NCBI RefSeq assembly: GCF_027921845.1
Contig: NZ_BSEN01000010.1
Span: 67,834 to 131,833 of the forward strand
Source: Leifsonia poae
Lineage (GTDB): Bacteria > Actinomycetota > Actinomycetes > Actinomycetales > Microbacteriaceae
Direction: 5' to 3'
DNA length: 64,000 nucleotides
Shown here: piece after piece, positions 33,987-42,034 of the stretch
Layout of the letters: each line of letters starts with the position of its first letter
Numbering within the stretch: position 1 is the first letter of the stretch
Made by a program: the position numbers and the translations under genes
The notes under the pieces: generated by a model
Told to the model about the DNA's origin: nothing
The model's input: only the letters and a program-made list of their open reading frames with translations
The model's database searches: none

Positions 33987-34026
33987 GGGGCGCGCGGAGA
34001 TCTTCGGGGGCATGACCGCGCGCCCC
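33987..34026 (+). terminator. Terminator hairpin after ThuA-domain gene
   Basis: GGGGCGCGCGG and CCGCGCGCCCC form a perfect 11-bp stem with an 18-nt loop, starting 11 nt after the stop. The flank TTCCTGTGG contains few T residues. Confidence 0.7.
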
Positions 34027-34037
34027 TTCCTGTGGCG

Positions 34038-34067
34038 TTGAAACCTCAGGTGTTAAAACACTAGATC
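34038..34067 (+). promoter_or_regulatory. Promoter with GTGTTAAAACAC palindrome
   Basis: TTGAAA (34038-34043), an 18-bp spacer and TAGATC (34062-34067) give a plausible promoter for the 34139 gene. The spacer contains GTGTTAAAACAC (34050-34061), a palindrome with 5-bp arms well placed for a repressor. Confidence 0.5.
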
Positions 34068-34138
34068 TATCGAGCAGGCTGGACAATGGCCGGCGCCCCG
34101 GCGGCGCGTCTATAAACGCATTACGGAAGACTGGACGC

Positions 34139-35209
34139 ATGAACGCCTTCGACACCCTGCCCGCGCCTCGGCACCCCGATCCCCACGACGCCCCCGCGCT
34201 CCGCTGGGGCGTGCTCGCGCCGGGCGGCATCGCCGCCGACTTCACGGATGCGCTGCACACGCACACCACGCAGCGGGTCGTCGCCGCCGGGTCACGGTCG
34301 GCCGAGCGTGCGGCCGCGTTCGCCGCAGCGCACGGGGTGGAGCGCTCCTACGGCTCGTACGAGCAGCTGGTCGCCGATCCCGGGGTCGATGTCGTCTACG
34401 TGGCCTCGCCGCACTCGCAGCACCGCGAGCATGCCCTGCTCGCGATCGCGGCCGGCAAGAACGTGCTGATCGAGAAGCCGATGGCGGCGACAGCGGCCGA
34501 CGCACGCGCGATCGCCGATGCGGCCCGTTCGGCGGGCGTCTTCGCGATGGAGGCGATGTGGACGCGCTACCTGCCCCAGACCGACATCGTCCGTCAGCTC
34601 CTGGCCGACGGCGCCTTCGGCGAGGTGCGCGTCGTGACGGCCGACTTCGGGGGCGCGGCCACGTTCGACCCCACCAGCCGGATGTTCGACCCGGCGCTCG
34701 CCGGCGGTGCGCTGCTCGACCTCGGCGTCTATGTGGTGTCGTGGGCGTCGTTCGCGCTGGGTGCCCCCGCCGGCATCCTGGCGACCGGATCGCTCGCGCC
34801 GACCGGCGTCGACGAGCAGGTGGCGATGATCCTGTCGTCGGCGACAGGCGCGCAGGCACTCCTGAGCACGGGGCTGCGGGCAGGGACCCCGTCGCTCGCG
34901 ACGATCAGCGGGTCATCCGGGCGCGTCGAGACCGACAGCCCGTTCTGGGCGGCGAGCGGCCTGCGATTCTTCGGGCCGGACGGACGGATGGCCGCCCACT
35001 GGGTCGACCCGTACGGACGCCCGCACCGCGAGGGGATGTCGTACGAAGCCGCCGCTCTCGCCCGGTACGTGACCGACGGACTCACCGACTCGCCCCTGCA
35101 TCCGCTCAGCGAGGCGGTCGACACGCTGGCGACCCTCGACGAGGCGCGCCGGCAGCTCGGCTCCGTGGGCGTGGGAGGACGCGCAGCCTCCGCGACCGAG
35201 GCACAATAG
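34139..35209 (+). CDS. Gfo/Idh/MocA-family oxidoreductase (dihydrodiol-dehydrogenase-like)
   Basis: This 356-residue protein has Rossmann motif LRWGVLAPGGIAADFTDAL, typical of the dimeric dihydrodiol/1,5-anhydrofructose-type subgroup with A-P-G-G-I-A. The cofactor motif is VLIEKPMAATAADARAI, followed by AMWTRYLPQTDIVRQLL and GGALLDLGVYVVSWASF; in the last motif the catalytic histidine is replaced by a hydrophobic residue. GGAAGA lies 9 nt before the ATG. It has its own promoter and sits apart from the preceding operon, so its link to that pathway is by family and proximity only. Confidence 0.88.
   Translation: MNAFDTLPAPRHPDPHDAPALRWGVLAPGGIAADFTDALHTHTTQRVVAAGSRSAERAAAFAAAHGVERSYGSYEQLVADPGVDVVYVASPHSQHREHALLAIAAGKNVLIEKPMAATAADARAIADAARSAGVFAMEAMWTRYLPQTDIVRQLLADGAFGEVRVVTADFGGAATFDPTSRMFDPALAGGALLDLGVYVVSWASFALGAPAGILATGSLAPTGVDEQVAMILSSATGAQALLSTGLRAGTPSLATISGSSGRVETDSPFWAASGLRFFGPDGRMAAHWVDPYGRPHREGMSYEAAALARYVTDGLTDSPLHPLSEAVDTLATLDEARRQLGSVGVGGRAASATEAQ
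35202..35207 (+). promoter_or_regulatory. Possible -10 element of leaderless YqaJ-type gene
   Basis: CACAAT ends 6 nt before the GTG at 35214. The intervening AGAGGA abuts the start codon, too close for a ribosome site, which favours leaderless initiation. Confidence 0.4.
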
Positions 35210-35213
35210 AGGA

Positions 35214-35906
35214 GTGTTCGACCCCGCCCTGACCCGCCCGCTCGCGCTGGCGGAGCCGGCTCTCCCGCCGGTCGGCGCGTCCCCGGCACAGCAGGGTCCG
35301 CATCTCGTGCGCCTCGTCGCGCGCTCGAGCGATCGCATCGCGTGGTTGCGGGCACGCAGTCGAGGCATCACCGCCACGGATGTCGCAAAGCTGTCCACGC
35401 CGAAGTCCGTCGAGTCGGCCGCGTACGACAAGCTGAACGGCACCGGATTCGGTGGCAACGTCTTCACGCAGTACGGCCGGGCACGCGAGCCCGAGATCGC
35501 CTCGTGGGTGGCCGCGACCCACGGCATCCAGCCGAGCGATGCGCTCTACCACGCCGAGGCCGACCGCCGTCACCTGGCCACGCCCGACGGCCTCACGGTG
35601 CGCGCCGGCGGCACGATCGAACTCGCCGAGATCAAGACGACCAACAAGGCGTTCCGCAGCATCCCGCGCAATTACCTGCGCCAGATCTGGTGGCAGCAGT
35701 ACGTGCTCGGCGCGGAGCGCACCCTCTTCGTCTGGGAGCAGCACTCGGGCTTCGTCCCGGTGCACGAGGAACCCCAGTGCCTCTGGGTCGACCGCGACGA
35801 CGCGGAGATCTCGAAGCTCGTCTCGCTCGCGGAGGACCTGATCACGGTCCTGCGTCGCCGTACGCAGGCCGCCGCCGTCTCGGCGCCCGCCGCCTCCGGG
35901 TACTGA
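35214..35906 (+). CDS. YqaJ-type recombinase/exonuclease-family protein
   Basis: This 230-residue protein matches the YqaJ-like PD-(D/E)xK nuclease family (PF09588), related to lambda exonuclease. Features are ARSRGITATDVAKLSTP near residue 48, GGNVFTQYGRAREPEIASWVA with the E of the R-x-x-E-P motif, HLATPDGLTVR supplying the catalytic Asp, and IELAEIKTT supplying Glu and Lys. Phage relatives work with a RecT/Beta annealing protein, but no such partner or phage gene is nearby, so this is a chromosomal member of unknown role. The start is GTG; a -10-like CACAAT 6 nt upstream favours a leaderless mRNA. Confidence 0.82.
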   Translation: MFDPALTRPLALAEPALPPVGASPAQQGPHLVRLVARSSDRIAWLRARSRGITATDVAKLSTPKSVESAAYDKLNGTGFGGNVFTQYGRAREPEIASWVAATHGIQPSDALYHAEADRRHLATPDGLTVRAGGTIELAEIKTTNKAFRSIPRNYLRQIWWQQYVLGAERTLFVWEQHSGFVPVHEEPQCLWVDRDDAEISKLVSLAEDLITVLRRRTQAAAVSAPAASGY

Positions 35907-35913
35907 CGCCGCG

Positions 35914-36639
35914 TCAGCGTGTGGCAGTCGCGGGCGTCGCCGAACGCGTCAGGGACAGCCCGTAGGCGGCCAGCCACGCGATCGCAACGGTGGTGCCGAT
36001 GAGCTCCAGCCAGGAGCCGACATCCGTCGCCACGTGCACCAGGGCGAGCAGCCCGCCCACGATCGTGATGCCGGCCACCGCGACGCAACAGACCAGCGAC
36101 AGTCGTGCGACCCGGGGCATCGATGTCGCGAACGCGACCTGGAGCATCGCGTAGCACGCCGCGGCGAAACCCAGCACGGCGCTCGACGTGTGCACGAGGT
36201 CCTGCGTCGTCGAGCGCGGGTCGACGATCGGCACCGGGCAGTAGGCGGTGCAGGTGACCTGCGACGCGATCACGAAGCAGACGCCGGCGAAGCCCAGGGT
36301 GATCGCGGGCGCCCACCGGTTCAAGACGGGCGCCGACGACCGGATGTGCCCGGAGGCCAGCGCGATCGAGAAGCCACCCAGGGCGATGCAGAGCAGCGCG
36401 ACCGCGAACGGGAACTTGGTTGCCGCGCCGACTGCGCCGAGCTCGCTCACGTAGACCGGGTAGGGAACCGTGAGCCGCGCCGCCCAGATGAGCGTGAGAC
36501 CGCCGAGGACGGCGATCGTCCCGATCGCCAGCAGCACCGGCACCGCGCGCTGCCATCCGCCGGCGAGCAGCGGGACGGCGAACGGCTGTCGTACGATCCG
36601 CAGCAGCCGGGGCGCGCGGGGGCCGGACAGTCGGGTCAC
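35914..36639 (-). CDS. DUF998-type integral membrane protein
   Basis: This 241-residue protein has about six transmembrane helices, including VPVLLAIGTIAVLGGLTLIW, FPFAVALLCIALGGFSIAL and ITLGFAGVCFVIASQVTC, with an extracytoplasmic segment CTAYCPVPIVDPRSTTQDLVHTS. The layout and the D-x-x-H-x-x-S region resemble DUF998 proteins, whose function is unknown. I use the GTG of VTRLSGPRAP, because GAGGAA lies 6 nt upstream; an ATG 23 codons earlier has only a weak site. The gene converges with the YqaJ-type gene (7-nt gap), so no terminator separates them. Confidence 0.72.
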   Translation of the reverse strand: MTRLSGPRAPRLLRIVRQPFAVPLLAGGWQRAVPVLLAIGTIAVLGGLTLIWAARLTVPYPVYVSELGAVGAATKFPFAVALLCIALGGFSIALASGHIRSSAPVLNRWAPAITLGFAGVCFVIASQVTCTAYCPVPIVDPRSTTQDLVHTSSAVLGFAAACYAMLQVAFATSMPRVARLSLVCCVAVAGITIVGGLLALVHVATDVGSWLELIGTTVAIAWLAAYGLSLTRSATPATATR

Positions 36640-36877
36640 CTGCGTTCCTCGTCTCGGGTCGGGGATCTCGTTCGGGTAGGGCCGGGGTCGGGTCCGATCC
36701 GAATGCATCCTAACCAGCGATCTTGAGAAAACCGCCAGGGGGTATCCGAAACGGATTGTTCACACGTGGTGATGCCGTCGTAACACCTTGGAATCATTGG
36801 CGGGATTGACTGGTTGCGATCACGATGGCACGGCCCGAACCGCTGTCACGACTGCCCGACCGACGAGGGGACGACGA

Positions 36878-37846
36878 ATGCAGAAGACGATGCGGGCCGC
36901 ACTTCTCCATCAGGCGGGCGCAGCCGATGAGCTCGCCGTCGAGGAGACCGGGGTCCCCGACCGCGTCAATGCCGAGTTCCTCGTGAAGGTCGTGGCCGCC
37001 GGGGTGAACCCGATCGACGCCAAGACGCGTGCCGGTCGCGGCGTGTTCGGCGCGATCCACCAGTTCCCCGCCGTGCTCGGCCACGACTTCAGCGGTGTCG
37101 TCGTGCAGTCACCCTTCGCCGCGCATCCGATCAAGCCGGGCGACGAGGTCTTCGGCATGGTGATGGTGCCGCGCTACAGCGGAAGCTACGCCGAATACGT
37201 CTCGGTGCCGAGTCTCAGCGTCGTCCGCAAGCCGAGCACCCTCTCGCACATCGAGGCGGCCGGGGCGCCCCTGGCGGCCCTCACGGCCTGGGGCCTGGTG
37301 GTCGAGGTCGCCAAGGCGCACGAAGGCCAGCGGATGCTCATCCACGCCGGCAGCGGCGGCGTCGGCCACTTCGCGGTGCAGTTCGCCTCGTACTTCGGGG
37401 CCCACGTCATCGCGACGGCATCCGGCGCCAATGTGCCGTGGCTGCGCTCCCTCGGGGCCGCCGAGGTCATCGACTACGCGACCACCCGCTTCGAAGACGT
37501 CGTGGGCGAGGTCGACGTCGTGATCGATCTGATCGGCAACGTGCATGACGATACGGGGTCGCGGTCGCTGTCCGTGCTGCGCCGCGGCGGACTCATCGTC
37601 AACGCGCCGACCGGTAGCTGGCCGACCTTCGCAGACGAGGTCGCCGCGGCCGGCGTGCGCGGAACGGATTTCAAGGTCGCGCCCGACGGCAACACGCTCG
37701 CGGTGATCGCGCGTCTGCTCGAGGCGGGGAACGTGCGCGTGCACGTGGACCAGATCTTCGCGCTCGAGCAGATCGCCGAGGCGCACCGGGCCATGGAGTC
37801 GGGGCACACCCGCGGCAAGATCGTGTTGAAGGTCGCCGAGGGCTGA
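36878..37846 (+). CDS. Zinc-independent MDR-family quinone oxidoreductase
   Basis: This 322-residue medium-chain dehydrogenase/reductase has the GroES-like N-terminal domain (FLVKVVAAGVNPIDAKTRAG, VLGHDFSGVV). The NAD(P)H-binding domain contains MLIHAGSGGVGHFAVQFASYFGAHVIATAS. It lacks the cysteine cluster of the structural zinc and the catalytic zinc set, as in quinone oxidoreductases such as Qor. It probably reduces quinones or enones with NADPH. The start ATG (MQKTMRAAL) follows GAGGGG by 9 nt; the longer upstream frame has no supporting site. Confidence 0.9.
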   Translation: MQKTMRAALLHQAGAADELAVEETGVPDRVNAEFLVKVVAAGVNPIDAKTRAGRGVFGAIHQFPAVLGHDFSGVVVQSPFAAHPIKPGDEVFGMVMVPRYSGSYAEYVSVPSLSVVRKPSTLSHIEAAGAPLAALTAWGLVVEVAKAHEGQRMLIHAGSGGVGHFAVQFASYFGAHVIATASGANVPWLRSLGAAEVIDYATTRFEDVVGEVDVVIDLIGNVHDDTGSRSLSVLRRGGLIVNAPTGSWPTFADEVAAAGVRGTDFKVAPDGNTLAVIARLLEAGNVRVHVDQIFALEQIAEAHRAMESGHTRGKIVLKVAEG

Positions 37847-37867
37847 GGTCGGCGGCCGGGCTGCGCG

Positions 37868-38413
37868 CTACGCCAGCGAGCGCTCCATCACCCAGTCGTC
37901 CTCGAGGCGGTCCCCCACCAGGAAGTGCTTGGTGCCGACGCGCTCGAAGCCGTGCTTGCCGTAGAACCGCTGAGCCCGGCCATTTTCCTCGTTGACGCCC
38001 AGCCACATGCCCGCCGATCCGGCGGCGACCGCGGCGTCGACACTTGCGGCCATCAGCCCGCTCGCGACGCCGGCGCCGTGATGGCCGGGCATCACGTAGC
38101 ACTTGCTCAGCTCGATCGTGGGCCGGATGCGGATGGCCGCCTTCACGTCCGCGTCGGCCGGCTCGCCGAGGTTCAGCATCGTGTAGCCGATCGCCCCGGC
38201 ATGCGGATGCTCGTCGTCTTCTGCGATGAGCAGCAGACGGCTCGCGTCGGCCAGGTACTCGGCGAACCGCTCCTCCGACAGCACGGTCGCGATGAAGTGC
38301 GCCTTCGCCTCGTCGGTGGTGTGCGGCGGGCAGGCCAGCGGAAAGGTCACGGCGGCGACGGCGGCGAGGGCCGCGGCGTCCCCGGCCTCGGCGGGGCGGA
38401 TCCTAACGGTCAT
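37868..38413 (-). CDS. GNAT family N-acetyltransferase
   Basis: This 181-residue protein has the acetyl-CoA binding region ELSKCYVMPGHHGAGVASGLMAASVDAA, corresponding to strand 4 and the pyrophosphate loop (here G-H-H-G-A-G-V-A). The C-terminal motif WLGVNEENGRAQRFYGKHGFERVG is a hallmark of the family. The substrate is unknown. TAGGGT ends 6 nt before the ATG and the GAAGGG between them directly touches the start, so the mRNA is probably leaderless. It converges with the quinone oxidoreductase gene with 21 nt between stops. Confidence 0.88.
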   Translation of the reverse strand: MTVRIRPAEAGDAAALAAVAAVTFPLACPPHTTDEAKAHFIATVLSEERFAEYLADASRLLLIAEDDEHPHAGAIGYTMLNLGEPADADVKAAIRIRPTIELSKCYVMPGHHGAGVASGLMAASVDAAVAAGSAGMWLGVNEENGRAQRFYGKHGFERVGTKHFLVGDRLEDDWVMERSLA

Positions 38414-38419
38414 CCCTTC

Positions 38420-38425
38420 ACCCTA
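38420..38425 (-). promoter_or_regulatory. Predicted -10 element of leaderless GNAT gene
   Basis: TAGGGT on the minus strand ends 6 nt before the ATG of the GNAT gene. Confidence 0.4.
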
Positions 38426-38462
38426 CCCAGCCCGGCGGCCCCGTGGCGGGGAGCGGGCGCAG

Positions 38463-38498
38463 CGACGGCCGGCCGTCCGGGAGGACGACCGGCCGTCG
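38463..38498 (-). terminator. Terminator hairpin downstream of S53 peptidase gene
   Basis: CGACGGCCGG and CCGGCCGTCG pair perfectly, and an inner GTCC/GGAC extends the stem. It starts 12 nt beyond the peptidase stop on the minus strand. Confidence 0.75.
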
Positions 38499-38509
38499 GG
38501 TGCAGCCGG

Positions 38510-40510
38510 CTAGTGCCGGCCCGCCGCCACCTGCGACAGGAGGCCGAACGAAACGCCACCGAGGCCGGTCACGTCGTCGTATCCCTTCGCGGTCTTGAGC
38601 GAGGTGTCCTGATCGAACGTCACGAAGTACGTGTTTCCGCTGATCGCGCTGGTGTACACGACACCGGACTTCGGGTTCAGCGGGAGCACGTCGCGGACGC
38701 TGCTCGGCACGGCCTTCTTCACGGCGTACAGCGTCGGGTTCGCGAACCCGATCGTCGTGTGGGTCGCCTGCTGCACGAGAGCCATCTGCGCGGCAACGAT
38801 CGGCGCGGCGAGCGAGGTGCCGCCATACGTCTCGTTGACGAAGTCACCGGTCTCGAGCGTCGTGTCGTCGATGATCGGACGGATGCCGATCTGGAACCCG
38901 GTGTACGGGTCGGCGAGCGCCGCGATGTCCGGCGAGACGCGCATCCCGTTCGCGAGCGATGCGGGCACCGCCCCCTTCTGGTAATCGGGCTGCGAGAAGA
39001 TCGCACTGACGCCACCACCGGCGCCTCCGACGAAGCGGGTTCCGGGGAGCGGCTGAGCGTACGCGAGGGCGCCCGAGGCATCCTTCACGATCTGGTCGAA
39101 CTGGTCGCCCCAGCCGGTCTCATAGGTCATCTTGCCGTTCTTGTCGATGCCCATGCTCGTCCCACCCACCGAGGTGACCCACGGCGACGAGGCCATGAAG
39201 TCCGGCGACGGGTAGCCGAGGCGTGCGGCCTCGTCACCGTTGTCACCGCTCGAGTAGTAGAGGCCGATTCCCTCACCGGCAGCCTGCAGCTCGATGTTCA
39301 CCTGACCGGCGACCACGTCGGCCGGAACGTCTTCGCCGACGTTGCCGTAGCTGTTGCTCACGATGTTGGCCAGCTTGTTGTCGAGGATCTTCGACATCGC
39401 GATGTCGATACCGCCACCGCAGTTGAAGCCACCCACGTACAGGATGCGCGCGGCCGGGGCGATGCTGTGGGCCGACTCGACGTCGAGCGTCTGCTCACCC
39501 TGCCATCCGCTCGGGAACGCGCAGGCCTCCTGGTCGACGAACTCGCTCGGCTTCGGCACCAGCTGCTGGTAGGTCGAGTTGGTGAGTCCCGGCTCGCCGT
39601 TGGCGGCGGCGTAGGTGTTCGCGTCCTTGACGATGCTCGGCGACGCGTAGGCGTCGATGATGGCGATCGTCTGACCGCTGCCGTTCAGGCCCTTCTTGTT
39701 GAGGGCGTCCAGGCCGTACGACGAGCGCAGCTGCTTCGGCGTGTAACCGCAGTTGTAGGTGCTGTACTGCGTCTTGCCGTTGTAGGCGGGCGGCACGGTC
39801 ACCGTGTGCTCACCGTCGTAGTGCGAGCACGGCGTGGTGATCACCGGCGCGGCGGCGACGCTCTTGCGGCTCACCTGCGGCGCTGCGGACGGGCCGAGGT
39901 CGCCCTGCTTGATCGAGTCGGGCTTGGTGAGCATCCGGGACTGCTCGATGCTGACGCCCGAGACCTTGGAGCCGACGGCGGTCGGGAGGGACGGCGCTGA
40001 GGCCGGGGCGAGAAGGGTGCGTCCCGCGTAGTTGTACGAGTGCAGCGAGGTTCCGAAGATCGAACCGAGCTGGTCGGCGGTTCCGCGGAAGACGACGTAC
40101 TGCCGGCTGGCCGGCGTTCCGTTGACCGTCAGGCCGGCGGTCTTGAGGAACCGCAGCACGGAGTCGTAGTCGGCCTTCGACGGGGAGAAGTTCTTGATCC
40201 ACTGGCTCGGGCTGAGCGCCTTGCGATAGCTGTGGTTGGTGGGCGACGAGACCGCCTTCGCCAGCGCTTCCGCGCCCGCGGCATTGCGGAGCGGCAGGAA
40301 GATCTCGCCTTCGATCGTCTCGTCCGCAGGTGCTGCTCCGGCGTCGTTGGCGGAGGTCGCCCACTTCGGCACCGAGTCGCTGAACGTGACGCGGTCGGCC
40401 GCGTTGGCCGCTCCGACGCCCGTCATCGACAAAGCCACCACGGCTGCCGTGGTGGCGATGATTCCTGCGGTCCTCTTGTGAAGGGCCCGCCCGGTGATGC
40501 GAGTTCTCAT
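38510..40510 (-). CDS. Secreted S53-family (sedolisin/kumamolisin-type) serine-carboxyl peptidase
   Basis: This 666-residue preproprotein has a signal peptide (basic start MRTRITGRALHKRT, hydrophobic core, GAANAAD cleavage region). A Pro-kumamolisin activation domain spans about residues 35-185, and the S53 catalytic domain follows. The catalytic Glu and Asp lie in GEQTLDVESAHSIAP, the oxyanion Asp region is YYSSGDNGDEA, and the nucleophile Ser is in GGTSLAAPIVAAQM. The C-terminal DDVTGLGG supplies calcium ligands. It is an exported endopeptidase, usually active at acid pH. I start at ATG 40510 because AAGGA precedes it by 8 nt. Confidence 0.93.
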   Translation of the reverse strand: MRTRITGRALHKRTAGIIATTAAVVALSMTGVGAANAADRVTFSDSVPKWATSANDAGAAPADETIEGEIFLPLRNAAGAEALAKAVSSPTNHSYRKALSPSQWIKNFSPSKADYDSVLRFLKTAGLTVNGTPASRQYVVFRGTADQLGSIFGTSLHSYNYAGRTLLAPASAPSLPTAVGSKVSGVSIEQSRMLTKPDSIKQGDLGPSAAPQVSRKSVAAAPVITTPCSHYDGEHTVTVPPAYNGKTQYSTYNCGYTPKQLRSSYGLDALNKKGLNGSGQTIAIIDAYASPSIVKDANTYAAANGEPGLTNSTYQQLVPKPSEFVDQEACAFPSGWQGEQTLDVESAHSIAPAARILYVGGFNCGGGIDIAMSKILDNKLANIVSNSYGNVGEDVPADVVAGQVNIELQAAGEGIGLYYSSGDNGDEAARLGYPSPDFMASSPWVTSVGGTSMGIDKNGKMTYETGWGDQFDQIVKDASGALAYAQPLPGTRFVGGAGGGVSAIFSQPDYQKGAVPASLANGMRVSPDIAALADPYTGFQIGIRPIIDDTTLETGDFVNETYGGTSLAAPIVAAQMALVQQATHTTIGFANPTLYAVKKAVPSSVRDVLPLNPKSGVVYTSAISGNTYFVTFDQDTSLKTAKGYDDVTGLGGVSFGLLSQVAAGRH

Positions 40511-40657
40511 GAATGTCATCCTTACTCGACGGTGAGGCGGCACGCGGCGCGCGCCATTGGTGACAGTAGACCCACAGGTTCTGCCGCCACAAGAGGGGTA
40601 GACAGTTCTGTTGCAACTGTTTGCTCGGCGTGAACGATCCTCAGTTCGGCAACGACG

Positions 40658-40693
40658 AAAAAGCCCGCCCCACCGGAGTGGGAGCGGGCTTTT
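40658..40693 (-). terminator. Intrinsic terminator of the rplK-rplA operon
   Basis: AAAAGCCCGC and GCGGGCTTTT pair, with an inner CAC/GTG, and the minus-strand hairpin ends in a run of five T residues. It lies about 43 nt after the rplA stop. This is the most canonical rho-independent terminator in the window. Confidence 0.9.
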
Positions 40694-40735
40694 CGCAGTC
40701 GTGGAACGTCGCCTTCGTGAGACGCCGTCGCCTGA

Positions 40736-41425
40736 CTAGATGGAGTTGACGTCCAGCGGGATGCCGGGGCCGAACGTGGTCGACACGGCGCCCTTCTGGA
40801 TGTAGCGACCCTTCGACGAGGACGGCTTGAGGCGCATGACCTCTTCGAGAGCGGTCTTGATGTTGTCCTGCAGCTGGTCGGCGGTGAAGCCGGCCTTGCC
40901 GACGACGAAGTGCACGTTGGCGTGCTTGTCGACGCGGAACTCGATCTTTCCACCCTTGATGTCGGAGACGGCCTTGGCCACATCCGGGGTGACCGTACCG
41001 GTCTTCGGGTTGGGCATGAGACCACGCGGGCCGAGCACCTTTCCGAGACGGCCGACCTGGCCCATGAGCTCCGGGGTGGAGACGGCCGAGTCGAACGCGG
41101 TGTAGCCACCGGCGACCTTCTCGATGAGCTCGGCGCCGCCGACCTCGTCAGCGCCAGCGGCGATCGCGGCCTCAGCGGCCGGACCCGTCGCGAACACGAT
41201 GACGCGCGCGGTCTTGCCGGTACCGTGAGGAAGAATGACGGTACCGCGGACCATCTGGTCCGCCTTGCGCGGGTCGACGCCGAGCTTCAGCGCGACCTCG
41301 ACGGTCGAGTTGAACTTGGCCGAGCCGGTCTCGCGAGCCAGCGTGACGGCCTCTTCGGGGGTGTAGAGCTTTCCGGCCTCGATCTTCTCGGCCGCGGCCC
41401 GGTAGGCCTTTGACTTCTGTGCCAT
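40736..41425 (-). CDS. rplA: 50S ribosomal protein L1
   Basis: This 229-residue protein is full length. The conserved stretch [23 protein letters not shown] and the second RNA-binding region [19 protein letters not shown] are both present. L1 forms the mobile stalk near the tRNA exit site and in many bacteria represses its own operon by binding the rplK leader. AGGAGAAATCAC precedes the ATG. It follows rplK by 72 nt and is followed by a canonical terminator. The usual next genes, rplJ and rplL, are 21 kb away. Confidence 0.98.
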   Translation of the reverse strand: MAQKSKAYRAAAEKIEAGKLYTPEEAVTLARETGSAKFNSTVEVALKLGVDPRKADQMVRGTVILPHGTGKTARVIVFATGPAAEAAIAAGADEVGGAELIEKVAGGYTAFDSAVSTPELMGQVGRLGKVLGPRGLMPNPKTGTVTPDVAKAVSDIKGGKIEFRVDKHANVHFVVGKAGFTADQLQDNIKTALEEVMRLKPSSSKGRYIQKGAVSTTFGPGIPLDVNSI

Positions 41426-41497
41426 GTGATTTCTCCTATCGAGAATGTGGTGCGAGCCTGGCCGGCTCTGCCACGGATGTCTGGTTGGGGACGCTGC

Positions 41498-41929
41498 TTA
41501 CGCTTCGACCGTGATGCCCATGGAACGGGCGGTGCCTGCGATGATCTTCGACGCGGCGTCGATGTCGTTCGCGTTGAGGTCGACCATCTTCTGCTCGGCG
41601 ATCGAGCGCACCTGCTCCTGGGTCAGCTTGCCGACCTTGGTGGTGTGCGGAACGCCGGAGCCCTTGGCGACGCCGGCAGCCTTCTTGATGAGCTCGGCGG
41701 CGGGCGGGGTCTTCAGGACGAACGTGAACGAACGGTCCTCGTAGACGGTGATCTCCACGGGGATGACGTTGCCGCGCTGCGACTCGGTCGCCGCGTTGTA
41801 CGCCTTGCAGAACTCCATGATGTTGACGCCGTGCTGACCCAGCGCCGGACCGATCGGCGGGGCGGGGTTGGCGGCGCCGGCGTTGATCTGAAGCTTGATC
41901 AGACCAGTGACCTTTTTCTTCGGTGCCAT
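41498..41929 (-). CDS. rplK: 50S ribosomal protein L11
   Basis: This 143-residue protein carries the L11 landmarks: [22 protein letters not shown] with the proline-rich linker start, and the C-terminal rRNA-binding domain with [22 protein letters not shown] ending in [14 protein letters not shown]. It forms the base of the GTPase-associated centre. GAAGGAAGAAAC precedes the ATG. Two hairpins lie in the 105-nt leader between nusG and this gene; these are candidates for the L1 autoregulatory site. Confidence 0.98.
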   Translation of the reverse strand: MAPKKKVTGLIKLQINAGAANPAPPIGPALGQHGVNIMEFCKAYNAATESQRGNVIPVEITVYEDRSFTFVLKTPPAAELIKKAAGVAKGSGVPHTTKVGKLTQEQVRSIAEQKMVDLNANDIDAASKIIAGTARSMGITVEA

Positions 41930-41952
41930 GTTTCTTCCTTCTTTGTGTATTC

Positions 41953-42011
41953 GAGCCGAATCGGGACATCCCGAACGGCTCTCCCGGTTTCTCGGCCTGT
42001 CCGAGACCCGG
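41953..42011 (-). promoter_or_regulatory. Twin hairpins in the nusG-rplK interval
   Basis: Hairpin 1 pairs GAGCCG/CGGCTC and TCGGG/CCCGA (41953-41981). Hairpin 2 pairs TCTCGG/CCGAGA with an outer CCGG/CCGG (41985-42011). Neither is followed by a T-run. They may end part of the nusG message or form the L1-binding leader of rplKA. Confidence 0.5.
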
Positions 42012-42034
42012 TGTTCTGGAAAATCTGGGGTGGG

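Noticed and set aside
33987..34026. Member of the long intergenic palindrome class
   Set aside because: The arms are only 11 bp of pure GC alternation and the hairpin sits 11 nt after a stop codon, so an ordinary terminator explains it.
35214..35906. Prophage remnant suggested by the YqaJ-type nuclease
   Set aside because: No integrase, structural phage gene, annealase or attachment repeat lies nearby, and base composition matches the surroundings.
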